From: Spirosoma pollinicola
GTDB lineage: Bacteria; Bacteroidota; Bacteroidia; Cytophagales; Spirosomataceae
Reading direction: 5' to 3'
Assembly: GCF_002831565.1 (NCBI RefSeq)
Contig: NZ_CP025096.1
Coordinates: 3,821,027 to 3,885,026 of the forward strand
Length of the DNA: 64,000 nucleotides
Positions 34,099 through 43,631 of this stretch are shown one piece after another (within the stretch, counting starts at the first letter, position 1; the number at the start of each line of letters is the position of its first letter). Under the pieces are notes generated by a model that saw only the letters and a list, made by a program, of their open reading frames with translations, had not been told where the DNA came from and did no database searches. A program made the translations under genes and the position numbers.

Positions 34099-36531
34099 AT
34101 GAAAATCATAACTATACTTTCGATATCGATACTCCTGCTTTGTGTACAGATAGGGGTTGCCCAAAAACAATCGACAGGCTATTCAATTCGCGGAACCATC
34201 GCTGATTCGGCAAGCCATCAAGCGTTGACATTCATAACGGTTAACTTGATGAAGAGCCCCAACACCGTTCTGAAAGCAGACTACTCCCAAGCGGATGGCT
34301 CATTTTCGTTTGCGGGGCTGGACGCGGGAAGCTACTCGCTGGCTATAGTGGGCGTGAGTTACAGAAGCAAACGGATTTCGGTTGAGTTGGCGGATTCGGG
34401 TGAGAAAATAAAAGAATTAGGCATCATACCGCTTAGTCCTGACATCGTGGGCCTGAACGAAGTGGTCGTAACGGCTATAAAACAGATTGTGAAGCAGGAA
34501 ATAGACCGGATTACCTACGACCTTCAGGCTGATCCTGAAAGTAAAGTATTTAGTGTATTGGAGATGATGCGAAAGGTGCCGCTGCTTTCGCTGGATGGAG
34601 ATAATAATATCCTGATGAAGGGAAATGGTGATTTTAAGATCCTGATCAATGGAAAACCGTCGAGTATGATGGAGCGAAACTATAAGGATATTCTTCGAAG
34701 TATGCCCGCATCCTCCATCGAGCGCATTGAAGTGATCACGTCGCCCCCGGCCAAATATGATGCCGAAGGGTTGGCAGGAATCATTAACATTATCACCACG
34801 AAAAAGCTGGATAATGGCTACAACGGTTCTTTTAATCTCAGCGAACGTTTCCCGTCTGGCGGGCCAGGTTTGGGAGGAACGATCTCGGCCAAACTGGGCA
34901 AATTCGGTATCTCAGCATTCGGCGGTGCCAATATGCAGACTAATCTCCCAATTCGGGGGGGTGTTCAGCGAATTACGACAGGAGAAGAACCGACTACTCT
35001 TTTGCAGGAAAGCACGATAGGATCAAAAAGTCGAACGGCGTACCTGGGCTATGAAATGAGTTATGAAATTGATACGCTAAACCTGATCGCTGTCCAACTT
35101 AACCTGAACGGCAACAAGTCAGACGTTAACTCGATACAAACCAGCACTTTGATGCGTTCGGATGTTCGTTTGCAGGGGTATAACCTGTCAACTAATCGTA
35201 TGGGAAATGGAAATGGCCTAGATGCATCCCTGAATTACCAACACAGTTTTCGGGCGGATAAAAACCGGTTGCTGACCTTCTCGTACCGGTATTTAATGTA
35301 TGGGGACCAACAGGCGAGTGAGTTGAGCCTTACCAACCGGGTAAATTATGCCATGCCCAACTATAGGCAGGTGAATGACCAGCATTTTGCGGAACAGACG
35401 GTTCAGATAGATTATGTCCATCCCATCAGGAGACACCAGATCGAAGTGGGTTTAAAAGGCATTTTACGGGATAACCGAAGCGATTTTCAGTATGCTATTG
35501 CGGATTCCATAACAGGCCAGTTCGTGACTCAACCGACGATCAGTAACCGATTCAGGAATACGCAGAATGTTTTTGGCGGCTATGCAACCTATCAGTATGC
35601 ATGGAAAAGCTGGGGTTTAAAATCAGGGCTACGTATAGAAGAAACCGTTATCGACGCCGACTTTATTTCGGTCGATTCCAGAGTGAAAAGGATGTACTTT
35701 AACCTTATCCCTTCTGTGTCTGTAAATCGGAAATTCAAGAATAATAGTGGCCTTACGCTGGGCTACACACAGCGAATCCAGCGGCCGGGGATTTATCAGT
35801 TAAATCCCTTCGTGGATCGTTCTAATCCGAATTTCGAGCGAACCGGCAATCCTGATCTTCGGCCCGCTCTTGTCAATGACATCCAGCTAACGTTCAGCGG
35901 AACAGGAAAAGCCCAACTGAATATGGGTTTGGGATTCACTTTTCTTCGGAACATGGTTTTCCCCGTTTCAGTATATGATTCAACGACAAATATTACGCGG
36001 ACATCCTATGGAAACACAGGCACGGCGAAGCTCCCAAACGTGTTCGTGAACCTCAATTATCCAATTACCAAACGGTGGAATGTAAGCATAAACAGCCGGT
36101 TCGCATATGGAATGGTACAGGGTTTAGTAAACAGCGTATTGATTAAGAATGAAGGATTGATGTACAACGTCGCGGTATCGACCAATTACAGACTCCCAAA
36201 AGACTGGCGGCTGACCGCTAATCTGCAATTGAATGGGCGAGGGGTTAATCTACAGGGTAAGACAAATAGCCTTGTAAGCTCTTCATTCAGTATTAATAAA
36301 GACCTGATTAAGGACAAATTTGCCATTGCGGGTTCGATCAACAACCCGTTCCGTACCTATAGAGAAAACAGTGCCACTACGTTAGGTCCTGATTTTCAGC
36401 AGACTAATTTTCGTTGGGACTACTTCCGGTCATTTACTGTTAGTTTGAACTATAAATTTGGCAAGCTCAAGGAGTCGATTAAAAAGAGCAAACGCGGCAT
36501 TCGTAATGATGATATTCAGAGTGGAAGTTAG
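34099..36531 (+). CDS. Outer-membrane receptor with N-terminal regulatory domain (OMP_b-brl_3 type)
   Basis: 810 residues. Signal peptide (about 1-21, ending QIGVAQ), a carboxypeptidase-regulatory-like Ig domain (about 27-115, SIRGTIADSASHQALTFITV), a plug-like region (about 125-235: LNEVVVTAIKQ, LLSLDGDNNILMKGNGDFKI, PPAKYDAEGLAGIINIITTK), then a long beta barrel with YTQRIQRPGIYQLNPFVDRS. This is the family of TonB-receptor-like barrels that is abundant in Cytophagales. No binding protein or enzyme is adjacent, so the substrate is unknown. It lies just after the IS110 element and its own promoter region has not been visibly disrupted. Confidence 0.85.
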   Translation: MKIITILSISILLLCVQIGVAQKQSTGYSIRGTIADSASHQALTFITVNLMKSPNTVLKADYSQADGSFSFAGLDAGSYSLAIVGVSYRSKRISVELADSGEKIKELGIIPLSPDIVGLNEVVVTAIKQIVKQEIDRITYDLQADPESKVFSVLEMMRKVPLLSLDGDNNILMKGNGDFKILINGKPSSMMERNYKDILRSMPASSIERIEVITSPPAKYDAEGLAGIINIITTKKLDNGYNGSFNLSERFPSGGPGLGGTISAKLGKFGISAFGGANMQTNLPIRGGVQRITTGEEPTTLLQESTIGSKSRTAYLGYEMSYEIDTLNLIAVQLNLNGNKSDVNSIQTSTLMRSDVRLQGYNLSTNRMGNGNGLDASLNYQHSFRADKNRLLTFSYRYLMYGDQQASELSLTNRVNYAMPNYRQVNDQHFAEQTVQIDYVHPIRRHQIEVGLKGILRDNRSDFQYAIADSITGQFVTQPTISNRFRNTQNVFGGYATYQYAWKSWGLKSGLRIEETVIDADFISVDSRVKRMYFNLIPSVSVNRKFKNNSGLTLGYTQRIQRPGIYQLNPFVDRSNPNFERTGNPDLRPALVNDIQLTFSGTGKAQLNMGLGFTFLRNMVFPVSVYDSTTNITRTSYGNTGTAKLPNVFVNLNYPITKRWNVSINSRFAYGMVQGLVNSVLIKNEGLMYNVAVSTNYRLPKDWRLTANLQLNGRGVNLQGKTNSLVSSSFSINKDLIKDKFAIAGSINNPFRTYRENSATTLGPDFQQTNFRWDYFRSFTVSLNYKFGKLKESIKKSKRGIRNDDIQSGS

Positions 36532-36915
36532 CCTGAGTAGAAAGAGACTATTACCATAAATGGCAAACATTTTTGCTATCTATTTTATTCCATATATGCA
36601 GGCTGGCAACCGTAAATGGTCAGGCACCATCATGAACCAGGCAGTAGTTCCGGTCAGGGAGCCATATTCAGTATCTGTTTGTCGGCCTAGCCTAACCAGA
36701 TTAGTTGGGTAAACGTGGTGTGTAACCGTTTATGAGTAGACAGATAGTGACACATTCGCAAATTCGATTCAGGCTTAAATCGGACATTCTAGTGTCCGAT
36801 TTCGTACAGAGCCCTGACGTGTACTAGTGCTCGAAGCCCTAGAGAGGACCCTGAGTGCGCTGGTATGATAGTTGAGAGATGATCAGCGAAGAACGTACCC
36901 TAAAGCCTAACTCCC
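36532..36915. other. Intergenic region with a short hairpin
   Basis: No gene. A 26-bp hairpin AAATCGGACA / TGTCCGATTT (36777-36786 and 36793-36802, 6-nt loop) lies about 110 bp upstream of the ABC permease. It has no T-run, so it may be regulatory or a remnant repeat. Confidence 0.5.
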
Positions 36916-39330
36916 ATGCTCTACACGTATGTCAAGATTGTCTGGCGCAACATGGTTTATCAGAAACTATACAGCCTGATCAACGTTAGCAGCTTAGCCA
37001 TTGCGATCACCGCTGTGCTGCTGATAATGACATGGGTACAAAATGAACTTCGATTTGATGTCGACCAACCCGAATCCGAACGAATCTATCTGGTTACAAA
37101 TCGTGAACAAACCGACATCAAGCAAAATACCCTCTGGGAGCATAGTCCTTATCCACTAGCCAATGTCATGACCAGGCAGTTTCCCGAAGTGGAATTGGTT
37201 GCTCAGATGACCCGATCTCAACATGAAGAAGTCAATTTGCACGTCAATGATCAGGTCTTTACGGAGGCCTATACCGCCTACGTCGATGATAACTGGTTGA
37301 AACTCTTTCACTACGAAGTCCTGGAAGGGTCTATCGACGCGTTTTCAGCTCATCCCTACAGCTTGATTCTAACTGAGTCGAAGGCCAAAACCTTATTCGG
37401 GTTGAGTCACGTTACAGGTCATCGTGTGCGCATCGATTCAACCGACTACATCGTTAGGGCCGTTGTCAAAGACAACGCGGTCAATTCCAGCTTTCAGTTC
37501 GATGTCATTCTACCCCTTGCCTCCCAACTGAACACTAAACTCAGGCAAGAGGAAGCAAACAATTGGGTCTATGCCACCCACCGTACCTTCGTCCGACTGC
37601 GACCCACGGCAGATCCGGCCCAAACTGCACAGAAAATTACCCGCTTGTATGTTCGCCATCGAGACAAAAAAAACTTGACCGCTAGTCTGCTGCCTTTACA
37701 GGAATTACATGTTGAAAACGGATTCAAAGTGTCTGCTTTTCTTCATGGTGATCCAACGACGGTGAAGATTTTTACGTTGCTGGCCATCATGCTATTACTG
37801 GCTGCCTGTATAAATTATGTGAATCTAACGGTAGCCCGAACGAGTGTCCGTTCAAAGGAAATTGGCGTCAGAAAAATGGTAGGCGCCAGCCGGATTCAGT
37901 TATTCTGGCAAATCATTGCTGAATGTGTAATGACCAGTGGCGTGGCCCTGGGATTGGCCCTGATGTTGGTATCGGCCAGCTTGCCTACATTCAACGAATT
38001 TGTGGATCGGACTTTTGAATTAAACCTGCTGGAATGGCCTACGATCTGGATGGTACTCAGTTGCTGGGTAGCGACATTACTGCTAATCAGCATTTATCCA
38101 GCCCTGCTGCTTTCTTCGATCAACCCCATTCATCTTTTTCAGGGTATGGTTTTTTTTCGGGTCGACCGATCCCTACTCCGTCAGATTCTGAGCTCCATCC
38201 AGTTTGGTCTGACTGTGGTAATGATCCTGGGAGCTATCGTCGTATATCGGCAGTTCTCGTTCATGCAAAGTCAACATAAAGGATATGGGCACAGCCAGTT
38301 GTTTACCGTCCAGGTTCCCAGAGAACATGTTACCATTTCCAGTTTCGAGGAATCCCAGGCTTATCAAAAACAGTTAGAATCCCGCCTGCAGGCCTTGAAA
38401 CAACATCTTCAGGCGCAGACATCTGTTAAAGAAGTAGTTCGTCTAAATATGTCATCCGTGGTAAATAACGGTTATACAATTTCGGGCGGTATCGACTGGG
38501 AAGGTCGTCCGTCAAATTTCCAGCCAGCGTACATTCCCTATTCAGCCGATGAAGATCTGGATAAGGTAATGAAGTTCCAATTCGTGGAGGGACGCTGGTT
38601 TGACCCTCATCTGAGTTCGGATCAAGGGAATGTTGTACTAAATGAAACCGCCGTTAAGCAGTTTGGGCTAACCCCGCCCATTATTGGCAAACAGTTTAAC
38701 AGGGGGAAGATCATTGGGGTGATAAAGGATTTTTATCACCAGAGTCTGCACGCGAAAATTGACCCGGTGGTCATTCAAACCAATCTGCCAAACAGGGTAT
38801 CTTTTTTGATCGAAAGCCATCCAGGGCAGGTTACAAAAGCTTTAGAGACGGTACTGACTAGCTTTCAGAAGCAGTTCCCTGGTGAGCCGCAACAGTATAC
38901 ATTCGTGGATCAGGAGTTTGATCAGCTTTACAGGGCAGATAAGAAAGCCCTACAGTTTACTCTATGGTCTTGTGGTTTGAGCATTCTGATTGCCTGTATG
39001 GGTCTTCTGGGCATGATGATATTTGCCACTGAGCAACGTCGAAAAGAAATCGGAGTACGCAAAGTCCTGGGCGCATCTGTGCAAAGTATTGTGAGGTTAC
39101 TGTCAAAAGATTTTCTAAAGCAGATGGTCATTGCCTTCATAGTTGCATCACCCATTGCTCTGTATTGTGTGAATCGGTGGCTACAAAGTTTTGCTTACAA
39201 AGTGACCCTGGAGCTATGGATGTTTATCGTAGCAGGTGTACTGGCAATAGGCATTGCCTTGGTAACGATTTCGATTCAAGCTATAAAAGCAGCTATGGCC
39301 AACCCGGTCAATACGTTGCGAAGGGACTGA
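36916..39330 (+). CDS. FtsX/MacB-type ABC transporter permease
   Basis: 804 residues with the two-module layout of the large Bacteroidota permeases. An N-terminal helix (LINVSSLAIAITAVLLIMTW) leads into a periplasmic MacB-like domain (about 45-260). Three helices follow (about 285-425; IFTLLAIMLLLAACINYVNL, RSKEIGVRKMVGASRIQLFW). A second set comprises a helix near 435, a periplasmic domain, and the C-terminal three helices with EQRRKEIGVRKVLGASVQSI. The repeated EIGVRKxxGAS segments are the permease coupling sites. No ATPase gene is adjacent, so its nucleotide-binding partner must be encoded elsewhere. Substrates of this group are mostly unknown. Confidence 0.9.
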   Translation: MLYTYVKIVWRNMVYQKLYSLINVSSLAIAITAVLLIMTWVQNELRFDVDQPESERIYLVTNREQTDIKQNTLWEHSPYPLANVMTRQFPEVELVAQMTRSQHEEVNLHVNDQVFTEAYTAYVDDNWLKLFHYEVLEGSIDAFSAHPYSLILTESKAKTLFGLSHVTGHRVRIDSTDYIVRAVVKDNAVNSSFQFDVILPLASQLNTKLRQEEANNWVYATHRTFVRLRPTADPAQTAQKITRLYVRHRDKKNLTASLLPLQELHVENGFKVSAFLHGDPTTVKIFTLLAIMLLLAACINYVNLTVARTSVRSKEIGVRKMVGASRIQLFWQIIAECVMTSGVALGLALMLVSASLPTFNEFVDRTFELNLLEWPTIWMVLSCWVATLLLISIYPALLLSSINPIHLFQGMVFFRVDRSLLRQILSSIQFGLTVVMILGAIVVYRQFSFMQSQHKGYGHSQLFTVQVPREHVTISSFEESQAYQKQLESRLQALKQHLQAQTSVKEVVRLNMSSVVNNGYTISGGIDWEGRPSNFQPAYIPYSADEDLDKVMKFQFVEGRWFDPHLSSDQGNVVLNETAVKQFGLTPPIIGKQFNRGKIIGVIKDFYHQSLHAKIDPVVIQTNLPNRVSFLIESHPGQVTKALETVLTSFQKQFPGEPQQYTFVDQEFDQLYRADKKALQFTLWSCGLSILIACMGLLGMMIFATEQRRKEIGVRKVLGASVQSIVRLLSKDFLKQMVIAFIVASPIALYCVNRWLQSFAYKVTLELWMFIVAGVLAIGIALVTISIQAIKAAMANPVNTLRRD

Positions 39331-39402
39331 CTGGGTAGATGGCCCTGCGAAATTTGTAGTAACCTAACTGCTTCATGGAAATGTCTATAATGGGTTAAAA
39401 GC

Positions 39403-39458
39403 AAAAAAGCTAATCAGTTGATTTCGAGCTTGAGGGCTCCAATCCTGATTAGCTTTTT
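39403..39458. repeat. Dispersed hairpin repeat, copy B, next to tRNA-Arg
   Basis: Arms AAAAAAGCTAATCAG (39403-39417) and CTGATTAGCTTTTT (39445-39458) around a 27-nt loop. The order and sequence match copy A at 14251-14308. It is placed just downstream of the minus-strand tRNA gene, and its T-run on the minus strand could also end that transcript. Confidence 0.75.
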
Positions 39459-39467
39459 CTTTTGTTG

Positions 39468-39539
39468 TGCTCCCGAAGGGATTCGAACCCCTATCGTCGG
39501 TACCGGAAACCGAAATTCTATCCATTGAACTACGGAAGC
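39468..39539 (-). tRNA. tRNA-Arg (anticodon CCG)
   Basis: 72-nt cloverleaf on the minus strand. The acceptor arm pairs GCTTCCG with CGGGAGC (one G-U). The anticodon stem is TCGGT/ACCGA around loop TTCCGGT, so the anticodon is CCG. The T arm carries GGTTCGAATCC. The discriminator base is A. CCA is not encoded. The sequence is typical of the arginine tRNA reading CGG codons. Confidence 0.93.
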
Positions 39540-39655
39540 GGGCAATTTCCCTGTTTGGGCCTGCAAATATAGCAGATTACACGACTAAAACGCAAGCCGA
39601 TAGTAAACAAGATTTGAGTTTGGGCTGGTCGACCAGCCCAAACTCCAGGATTCAT

Positions 39656-42148
39656 CTACTTCCGTCCGCGGCCTCCGCGCCGGTTTTCGCCTTTTGCGGC
39701 AGTACCTTCCTTGCTTTTCGATCCACCACTGTTGCGTGATGATGTCGACCCGCGCGAACTGCCTCCGGAGCGACGATTATCATCACTCCGACCTGAACGA
39801 TGACTGGTAGTCAGGTCGGTAGCCCGACCGGCTTTGTCGCTGACCAGGGCAAAATCCATGCTTCTCCGAGCGAGGTTGGCTTCTTTCAAGCGCACGACTA
39901 CAGCATCGCCAAAAGTGTACATCTTTTTGGTGCGACTGCCAATGATGCGATAGTTATCTTTATCGAATTCGTAAAAATCGTCGCTTAAATCCTGCATCCG
40001 AACCAGGCCTTCGCAACTATTTTCGGTGATTTCTACGAAAATGCCGAACTCGGTAACGCCCGAAATGACCCCTTCGAATGCCTGATCGGGTGCCATCCGA
40101 CTCATAAATTCAACCTGCTTGTATTTAATGCTGGCCCGTTCGGCATCGGACGCCATTTTCTCGCGTTCCGATGAGTGCCGACATTTCTCTTCATACTCGT
40201 CCCGGTCGGCGGGTTTGCCCTTATCCAGGTAATGCTGCAACAAGCGGTGCGCCATCATATCGGGGTAGCGACGAATGGGCGAAGTGAAGTGCGAATACCG
40301 TTTGAAGGCCAGCCCAAAGTGGCCCAGATCTTCTGTACTATACCGCGCCTTCGACATAGTCCTGACGGCCAGCTGCTGGAGCATATTGGCTTCGGGCTTG
40401 CCTTCAATGCTTGCCATGAAGCGGTTCATGGAGCCAGAGATGTGCTCGTCGTCGACGTTAAGCTTATAGCCTAGTTTACGGGCAAATTCCGAAAAGCTGC
40501 GGAGCTTATCTTCGGCAGGTGATTCGTGAACCCGATATACCATCGTGTTTTCTTCGCCATGCTTGTTTTGCTTCGAGAGCAAATGCACGTACTCGGCAAC
40601 ACGTTTGTTGGCCAGCAACATAAACTCTTCAATGAGTTTGTTGGTATCCTGACGGATCTTCGGGTAAACGGCTAGTGGGACACCGTTTTCGTCTAACCGG
40701 AAGCGTACTTCAACGGTTTCGAAGTTGATGGCTCCGTTTTTGAACCGCTCGTCGCGGAGTTTGTAGGCCAGCTCGTTCAGCAAGCGGAGTTCTTCCAGAT
40801 AATCGCCACTGTTGCTGTTCAGAATGTCCTGCGCTTCTTCGTAGGCGAAACGCCGGTCGGAGTGAATGGCTGTTCGGCCAAACCATTCCTTCACGATGCG
40901 GGCTTCCGGTGTCAGTTCGAAGACCGCCGAGAATGTCAGCTTATCTTCGTTGGGCCGGAGTGAACACAAACCGTTCGAGAGCTTTTCGGGAAGCATAGGC
41001 ACCACCCGATCAACCAGATAAACGGAGGTGGCTCGTTTGAAGGCTTCTTCTTCCAGCTTCGAACCGGGCAATACATAATGTGTTACATCGGCAATGTGAA
41101 CACCAATTTCGTAGTTTCCATTGTCGAGCATCTGCACCGATAACGCATCATCGAAATCTTTGGCATCAATCGGGTCAATGGTGAATGTTGTTACATCACG
41201 CATATCACGCCGTTTAGCCAGCTCTTTCTTTAGAATTTTGGTCGGAATGGCTTCTGCTTCCTGCTCCACATCGGCAGGAAAGTGAATGGGCAACCCAAAT
41301 TCCGCCAAAATAGCGTGCATTTCGGTGTTGTTTTGCCCGGCTATACCCAGCACTGTAGTTACTTCGCCCTCAAATCGCTGCTTATGACTGGTCGAATCGG
41401 GGTATTTGGTTAACCGGACAATGACTTTTTCCCCATCGCTGGCCCCGCCAAGTTTCTCTTTCGGGATAAAAATGTCGTCGTATATTTTCTTGCTGTCGGG
41501 CACAACAAACCCGTAGGTTGGCCATACTTCAATACGCCCAACCAGTTCAGCGCGGCCCCGTTCAACAACGCTGGCAACTTTGCCTTCAATCCGGCGACGG
41601 GCACCGCTGCGGCCTCCGTTACGCGAATCTGTGAACTTAACTACCCGAACCCGGTCGCCATCGACAGCGCCGGCCAGATCGTCGCTCGACACCCAGATGT
41701 CGTCATCTTTATCGCGACGAACACTGGCCTCTGTGTTTGGAATGACAAAGGCAAAGCGCGAATTAACATGGTCTACTATGCCTTCGATAACGTTAGCATC
41801 GGCATCGGCCCGGTAGCTGCCATCGGCCAGACGAACGATAGTACCTTCGTCGGTCAGCTCGCCAATCAGACCGTGCATGATCAATTTCATACGGCGGTCG
41901 CTGGTATCAAAATGGTCAAGTACCTGCTCCTGCGTAAACGACTGCTGATCATTAATCTGGAAAAACGCCATAATGTCGTTCTTCATTTCGTCCAGGAAGG
42001 AGTCGGCCTGTTGTATTGGCCTTACATGACTCTTCCCTGATTTTTCGACCCCTTTTTCCCGTGGGCGAGCCGGATTGGATTGTCCACGGGCGGGTTGGCC
42101 AGTAGCATCCTTTGTATATTTATTTTGTTTTGGTTTTCCGTTTCTCAT
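39656..42148 (-). CDS. rnr: Ribonuclease R
   Basis: 830-residue 3'-5' exoribonuclease that degrades structured RNA. N-terminal basic linker, then a winged-helix region (about 55-115, FFQINDQQSFTQEQVLDHFD), cold-shock OB domains, the RNB catalytic domain with the metal-binding TIDPIDAKDFDDALSVQ (near residue 328), YVHLLSKQN..MVYRVHESP and the HFTSPIRRYPDMMAHRLL segment. The S1 domain (about 693-770, AFEGVISGVTEFGIFVEITE) and a low-complexity basic Ser/Gly/Arg tail follow. All features are present. The tail and N-terminus are likely RNA-binding. It is monocistronic. Confidence 0.95.
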   Translation of the reverse strand: MRNGKPKQNKYTKDATGQPARGQSNPARPREKGVEKSGKSHVRPIQQADSFLDEMKNDIMAFFQINDQQSFTQEQVLDHFDTSDRRMKLIMHGLIGELTDEGTIVRLADGSYRADADANVIEGIVDHVNSRFAFVIPNTEASVRRDKDDDIWVSSDDLAGAVDGDRVRVVKFTDSRNGGRSGARRRIEGKVASVVERGRAELVGRIEVWPTYGFVVPDSKKIYDDIFIPKEKLGGASDGEKVIVRLTKYPDSTSHKQRFEGEVTTVLGIAGQNNTEMHAILAEFGLPIHFPADVEQEAEAIPTKILKKELAKRRDMRDVTTFTIDPIDAKDFDDALSVQMLDNGNYEIGVHIADVTHYVLPGSKLEEEAFKRATSVYLVDRVVPMLPEKLSNGLCSLRPNEDKLTFSAVFELTPEARIVKEWFGRTAIHSDRRFAYEEAQDILNSNSGDYLEELRLLNELAYKLRDERFKNGAINFETVEVRFRLDENGVPLAVYPKIRQDTNKLIEEFMLLANKRVAEYVHLLSKQNKHGEENTMVYRVHESPAEDKLRSFSEFARKLGYKLNVDDEHISGSMNRFMASIEGKPEANMLQQLAVRTMSKARYSTEDLGHFGLAFKRYSHFTSPIRRYPDMMAHRLLQHYLDKGKPADRDEYEEKCRHSSEREKMASDAERASIKYKQVEFMSRMAPDQAFEGVISGVTEFGIFVEITENSCEGLVRMQDLSDDFYEFDKDNYRIIGSRTKKMYTFGDAVVVRLKEANLARRSMDFALVSDKAGRATDLTTSHRSGRSDDNRRSGGSSRGSTSSRNSGGSKSKEGTAAKGENRRGGRGRK

Positions 42149-42212
42149 GTTACTTGCCTGACTAATATTGTCCGGCTAAAATGTTTAATTCAATGTGGAA
42201 GAAGGCTGTTTA

Positions 42213-42300
42213 GTGGATAATAAATAATGAAGAATGAATAATGACGTTAAACAGCACTATCCACTGTCTATTATTCATTTTACGTTAGTAATTATCCATT
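42213..42300. repeat. AT-rich imperfect inverted repeat
   Basis: The halves 42213-42241 and 42271-42300 are imperfect reverse complements, with AATGAATAA/TTATTCATT as the best core. It shares the AATGAATAAT-type words with the hairpins at 57934 and 61072 and lies between the exonuclease stop and the RNase R start. Confidence 0.55.
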
Positions 42301-42309
42301 GTTGACACC

Positions 42310-43047
42310 TCAATCACTCAAGATAATATGCTCGTCGGCCACGAGCGGGGCACCCACCATTTTCAAATAGACCTGAACCAGCATCACCATTGAATCGCGT
42401 GCGTACTGCTCAATACGTGGCCAATCGTGTTCGCGATAATAAATCTCGCTGGTACGGTCGCCTGTCCATTCGAGCGGGCGGGTGGGTATGTTCAGAACAG
42501 CCGCCAGCAGGTCGAGTGGCACAAAATGCCGTTTATCGCCAAACTGCCAGTGTTCGAGCGTGTCCCGGTGCGGAATATCCCAGGGTTTCTTGCCCGAAAT
42601 CTGTAACGCTGGTGGCAATGGTAACCCGTTGACCATCAGCCGCCGACACAAATAAGGGAAGTCAAATTCCTTGCCATTATGCGCGCAGAGGGTGAGTTCG
42701 CCGGGTGGGTAGCGGTTAACAATGACCAGAAAATCGTTCAGCAACGCTTGCTCATCGTCATTGCTCAGAAGCTTAACTTTTAGGTGGGGCTTGTCATCAT
42801 CATCAAAAAACAGTCCGCCCACACCAATACAGATAATTTTACCAAACTCGGCAAAGTAGGAAGCCCGCCGGTCATACCAGCCCGCTGCCGAAAGTTCATC
42901 GTCGCTCTTGAAAAAACGGCTTTTCTCTTCCCACTGTCGTTGCAGACGCGGTTCAACAGCTACTAACGACGGCTCACCCGCCACCGTTTTGAGATCGATA
43001 AAGAGGAAGTTCTTAAGGCGACGCTTCCAGGAAACGGGTTGAGGCAT
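42310..43047 (-). CDS. PolB-type 3'-5' exonuclease homologue with altered catalytic residues
   Basis: 245-residue DnaQ/RNase-H-like protein. The overall family is clear from FLFIDLKTVAGEPS, the ExoII motif CAHNGKEFDFPYLCRRL, and the late IEQYARDSMVMLVQVYLKMV. ExoI should read D-x-E; here Asp18 is followed by Lys20 instead of Glu. ExoIII should read Y-x-x-x-D; after Tyr215 the Asp is at +3 (Asp218) and Ser is at +4. So two of the four metal ligands look changed. It may be inactive or have a shifted ligand set. Relatives are exonucleases acting on DNA. It is downstream of a hypothetical gene with which it may be co-transcribed. Confidence 0.75.
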   Translation of the reverse strand: MPQPVSWKRRLKNFLFIDLKTVAGEPSLVAVEPRLQRQWEEKSRFFKSDDELSAAGWYDRRASYFAEFGKIICIGVGGLFFDDDDKPHLKVKLLSNDDEQALLNDFLVIVNRYPPGELTLCAHNGKEFDFPYLCRRLMVNGLPLPPALQISGKKPWDIPHRDTLEHWQFGDKRHFVPLDLLAAVLNIPTRPLEWTGDRTSEIYYREHDWPRIEQYARDSMVMLVQVYLKMVGAPLVADEHIILSD

Positions 43048-43103
43048 AAAGTAGCGCGGACGGTCCGCCGTAGCGGTGAAAACCCGCGAATCAAAATCGC
43101 GGA

Positions 43104-43508
43104 CTAAGCATGCAAAATTCCTTCAAGACCCAGGGCCGGTATGGTTACGATGTTTTTCTCGACAATGCTGTCGGGTACGAAGATAAACTTCTTGTCGAAA
43201 ATCTGTTTGCCGATAAAGTAGCTCACCCAATATTCATTATTCAGGTGAAAGACATCGGGCATTATGGTCTCGACAACCTCGTGGCCTCCCGGCTGAACTT
43301 CTACGAAGAAATGCCGCAGGGTCGATGTTTTCTGTTCTTCGTCGTTTTTTAATCCGTAGCCTTTAGAAGTAACAAATACCGTTTGGATCGGCACGTCATT
43401 CTGGTTAATCAAAAAAACCTGCCAGTCATAGTCACCAAGAAGATTCTCTTTCCGGGCAATTACTATTTGTACGCCCTCAACGGGCAAAAAATTAATGTCT
43501 TTTTTCAT
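43104..43508 (-). CDS. Conserved hypothetical protein
   Basis: 134 residues, soluble, no signal peptide or membrane segment. The sequence looks like a compact beta domain (GVQIVIARKENLLGDYDWQV, FLINQNDVPIQTVFVTSKG, TLRHFFVEVQPGGHEVVETI). I recall relatives in Cytophagales that are often given misleading tRNA-synthetase names, which nothing in this sequence supports. It lies 56 bp upstream of the exonuclease gene in the same direction, possibly as one transcript. Function unknown. Confidence 0.7.
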   Translation of the reverse strand: MKKDINFLPVEGVQIVIARKENLLGDYDWQVFLINQNDVPIQTVFVTSKGYGLKNDEEQKTSTLRHFFVEVQPGGHEVVETIMPDVFHLNNEYWVSYFIGKQIFDKKFIFVPDSIVEKNIVTIPALGLEGILHA

Positions 43509-43631
43509 TGTTTATAACGCGGATTTTCCCGTCTCGGCATGGTCCGTTGTTACGGTACCGGTTGCTGTGCGGGGTTGCCCAACGTGGCAATCCGTTATGC
43601 AGGTTAATAACTACGGGTTTACGGTGGTGTG

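Noticed and set aside
39467..39739. 90-codon plus-strand frame over tRNA-Arg
   Set aside because: It reads antisense through the tRNA and the RNase R tail.
43509..43631. Possible small gene or repeat between lipB and the hypothetical gene
   Set aside because: Short repeats such as TTGCCCAACGTGGCAA are present, but there is no consistent stem or frame.
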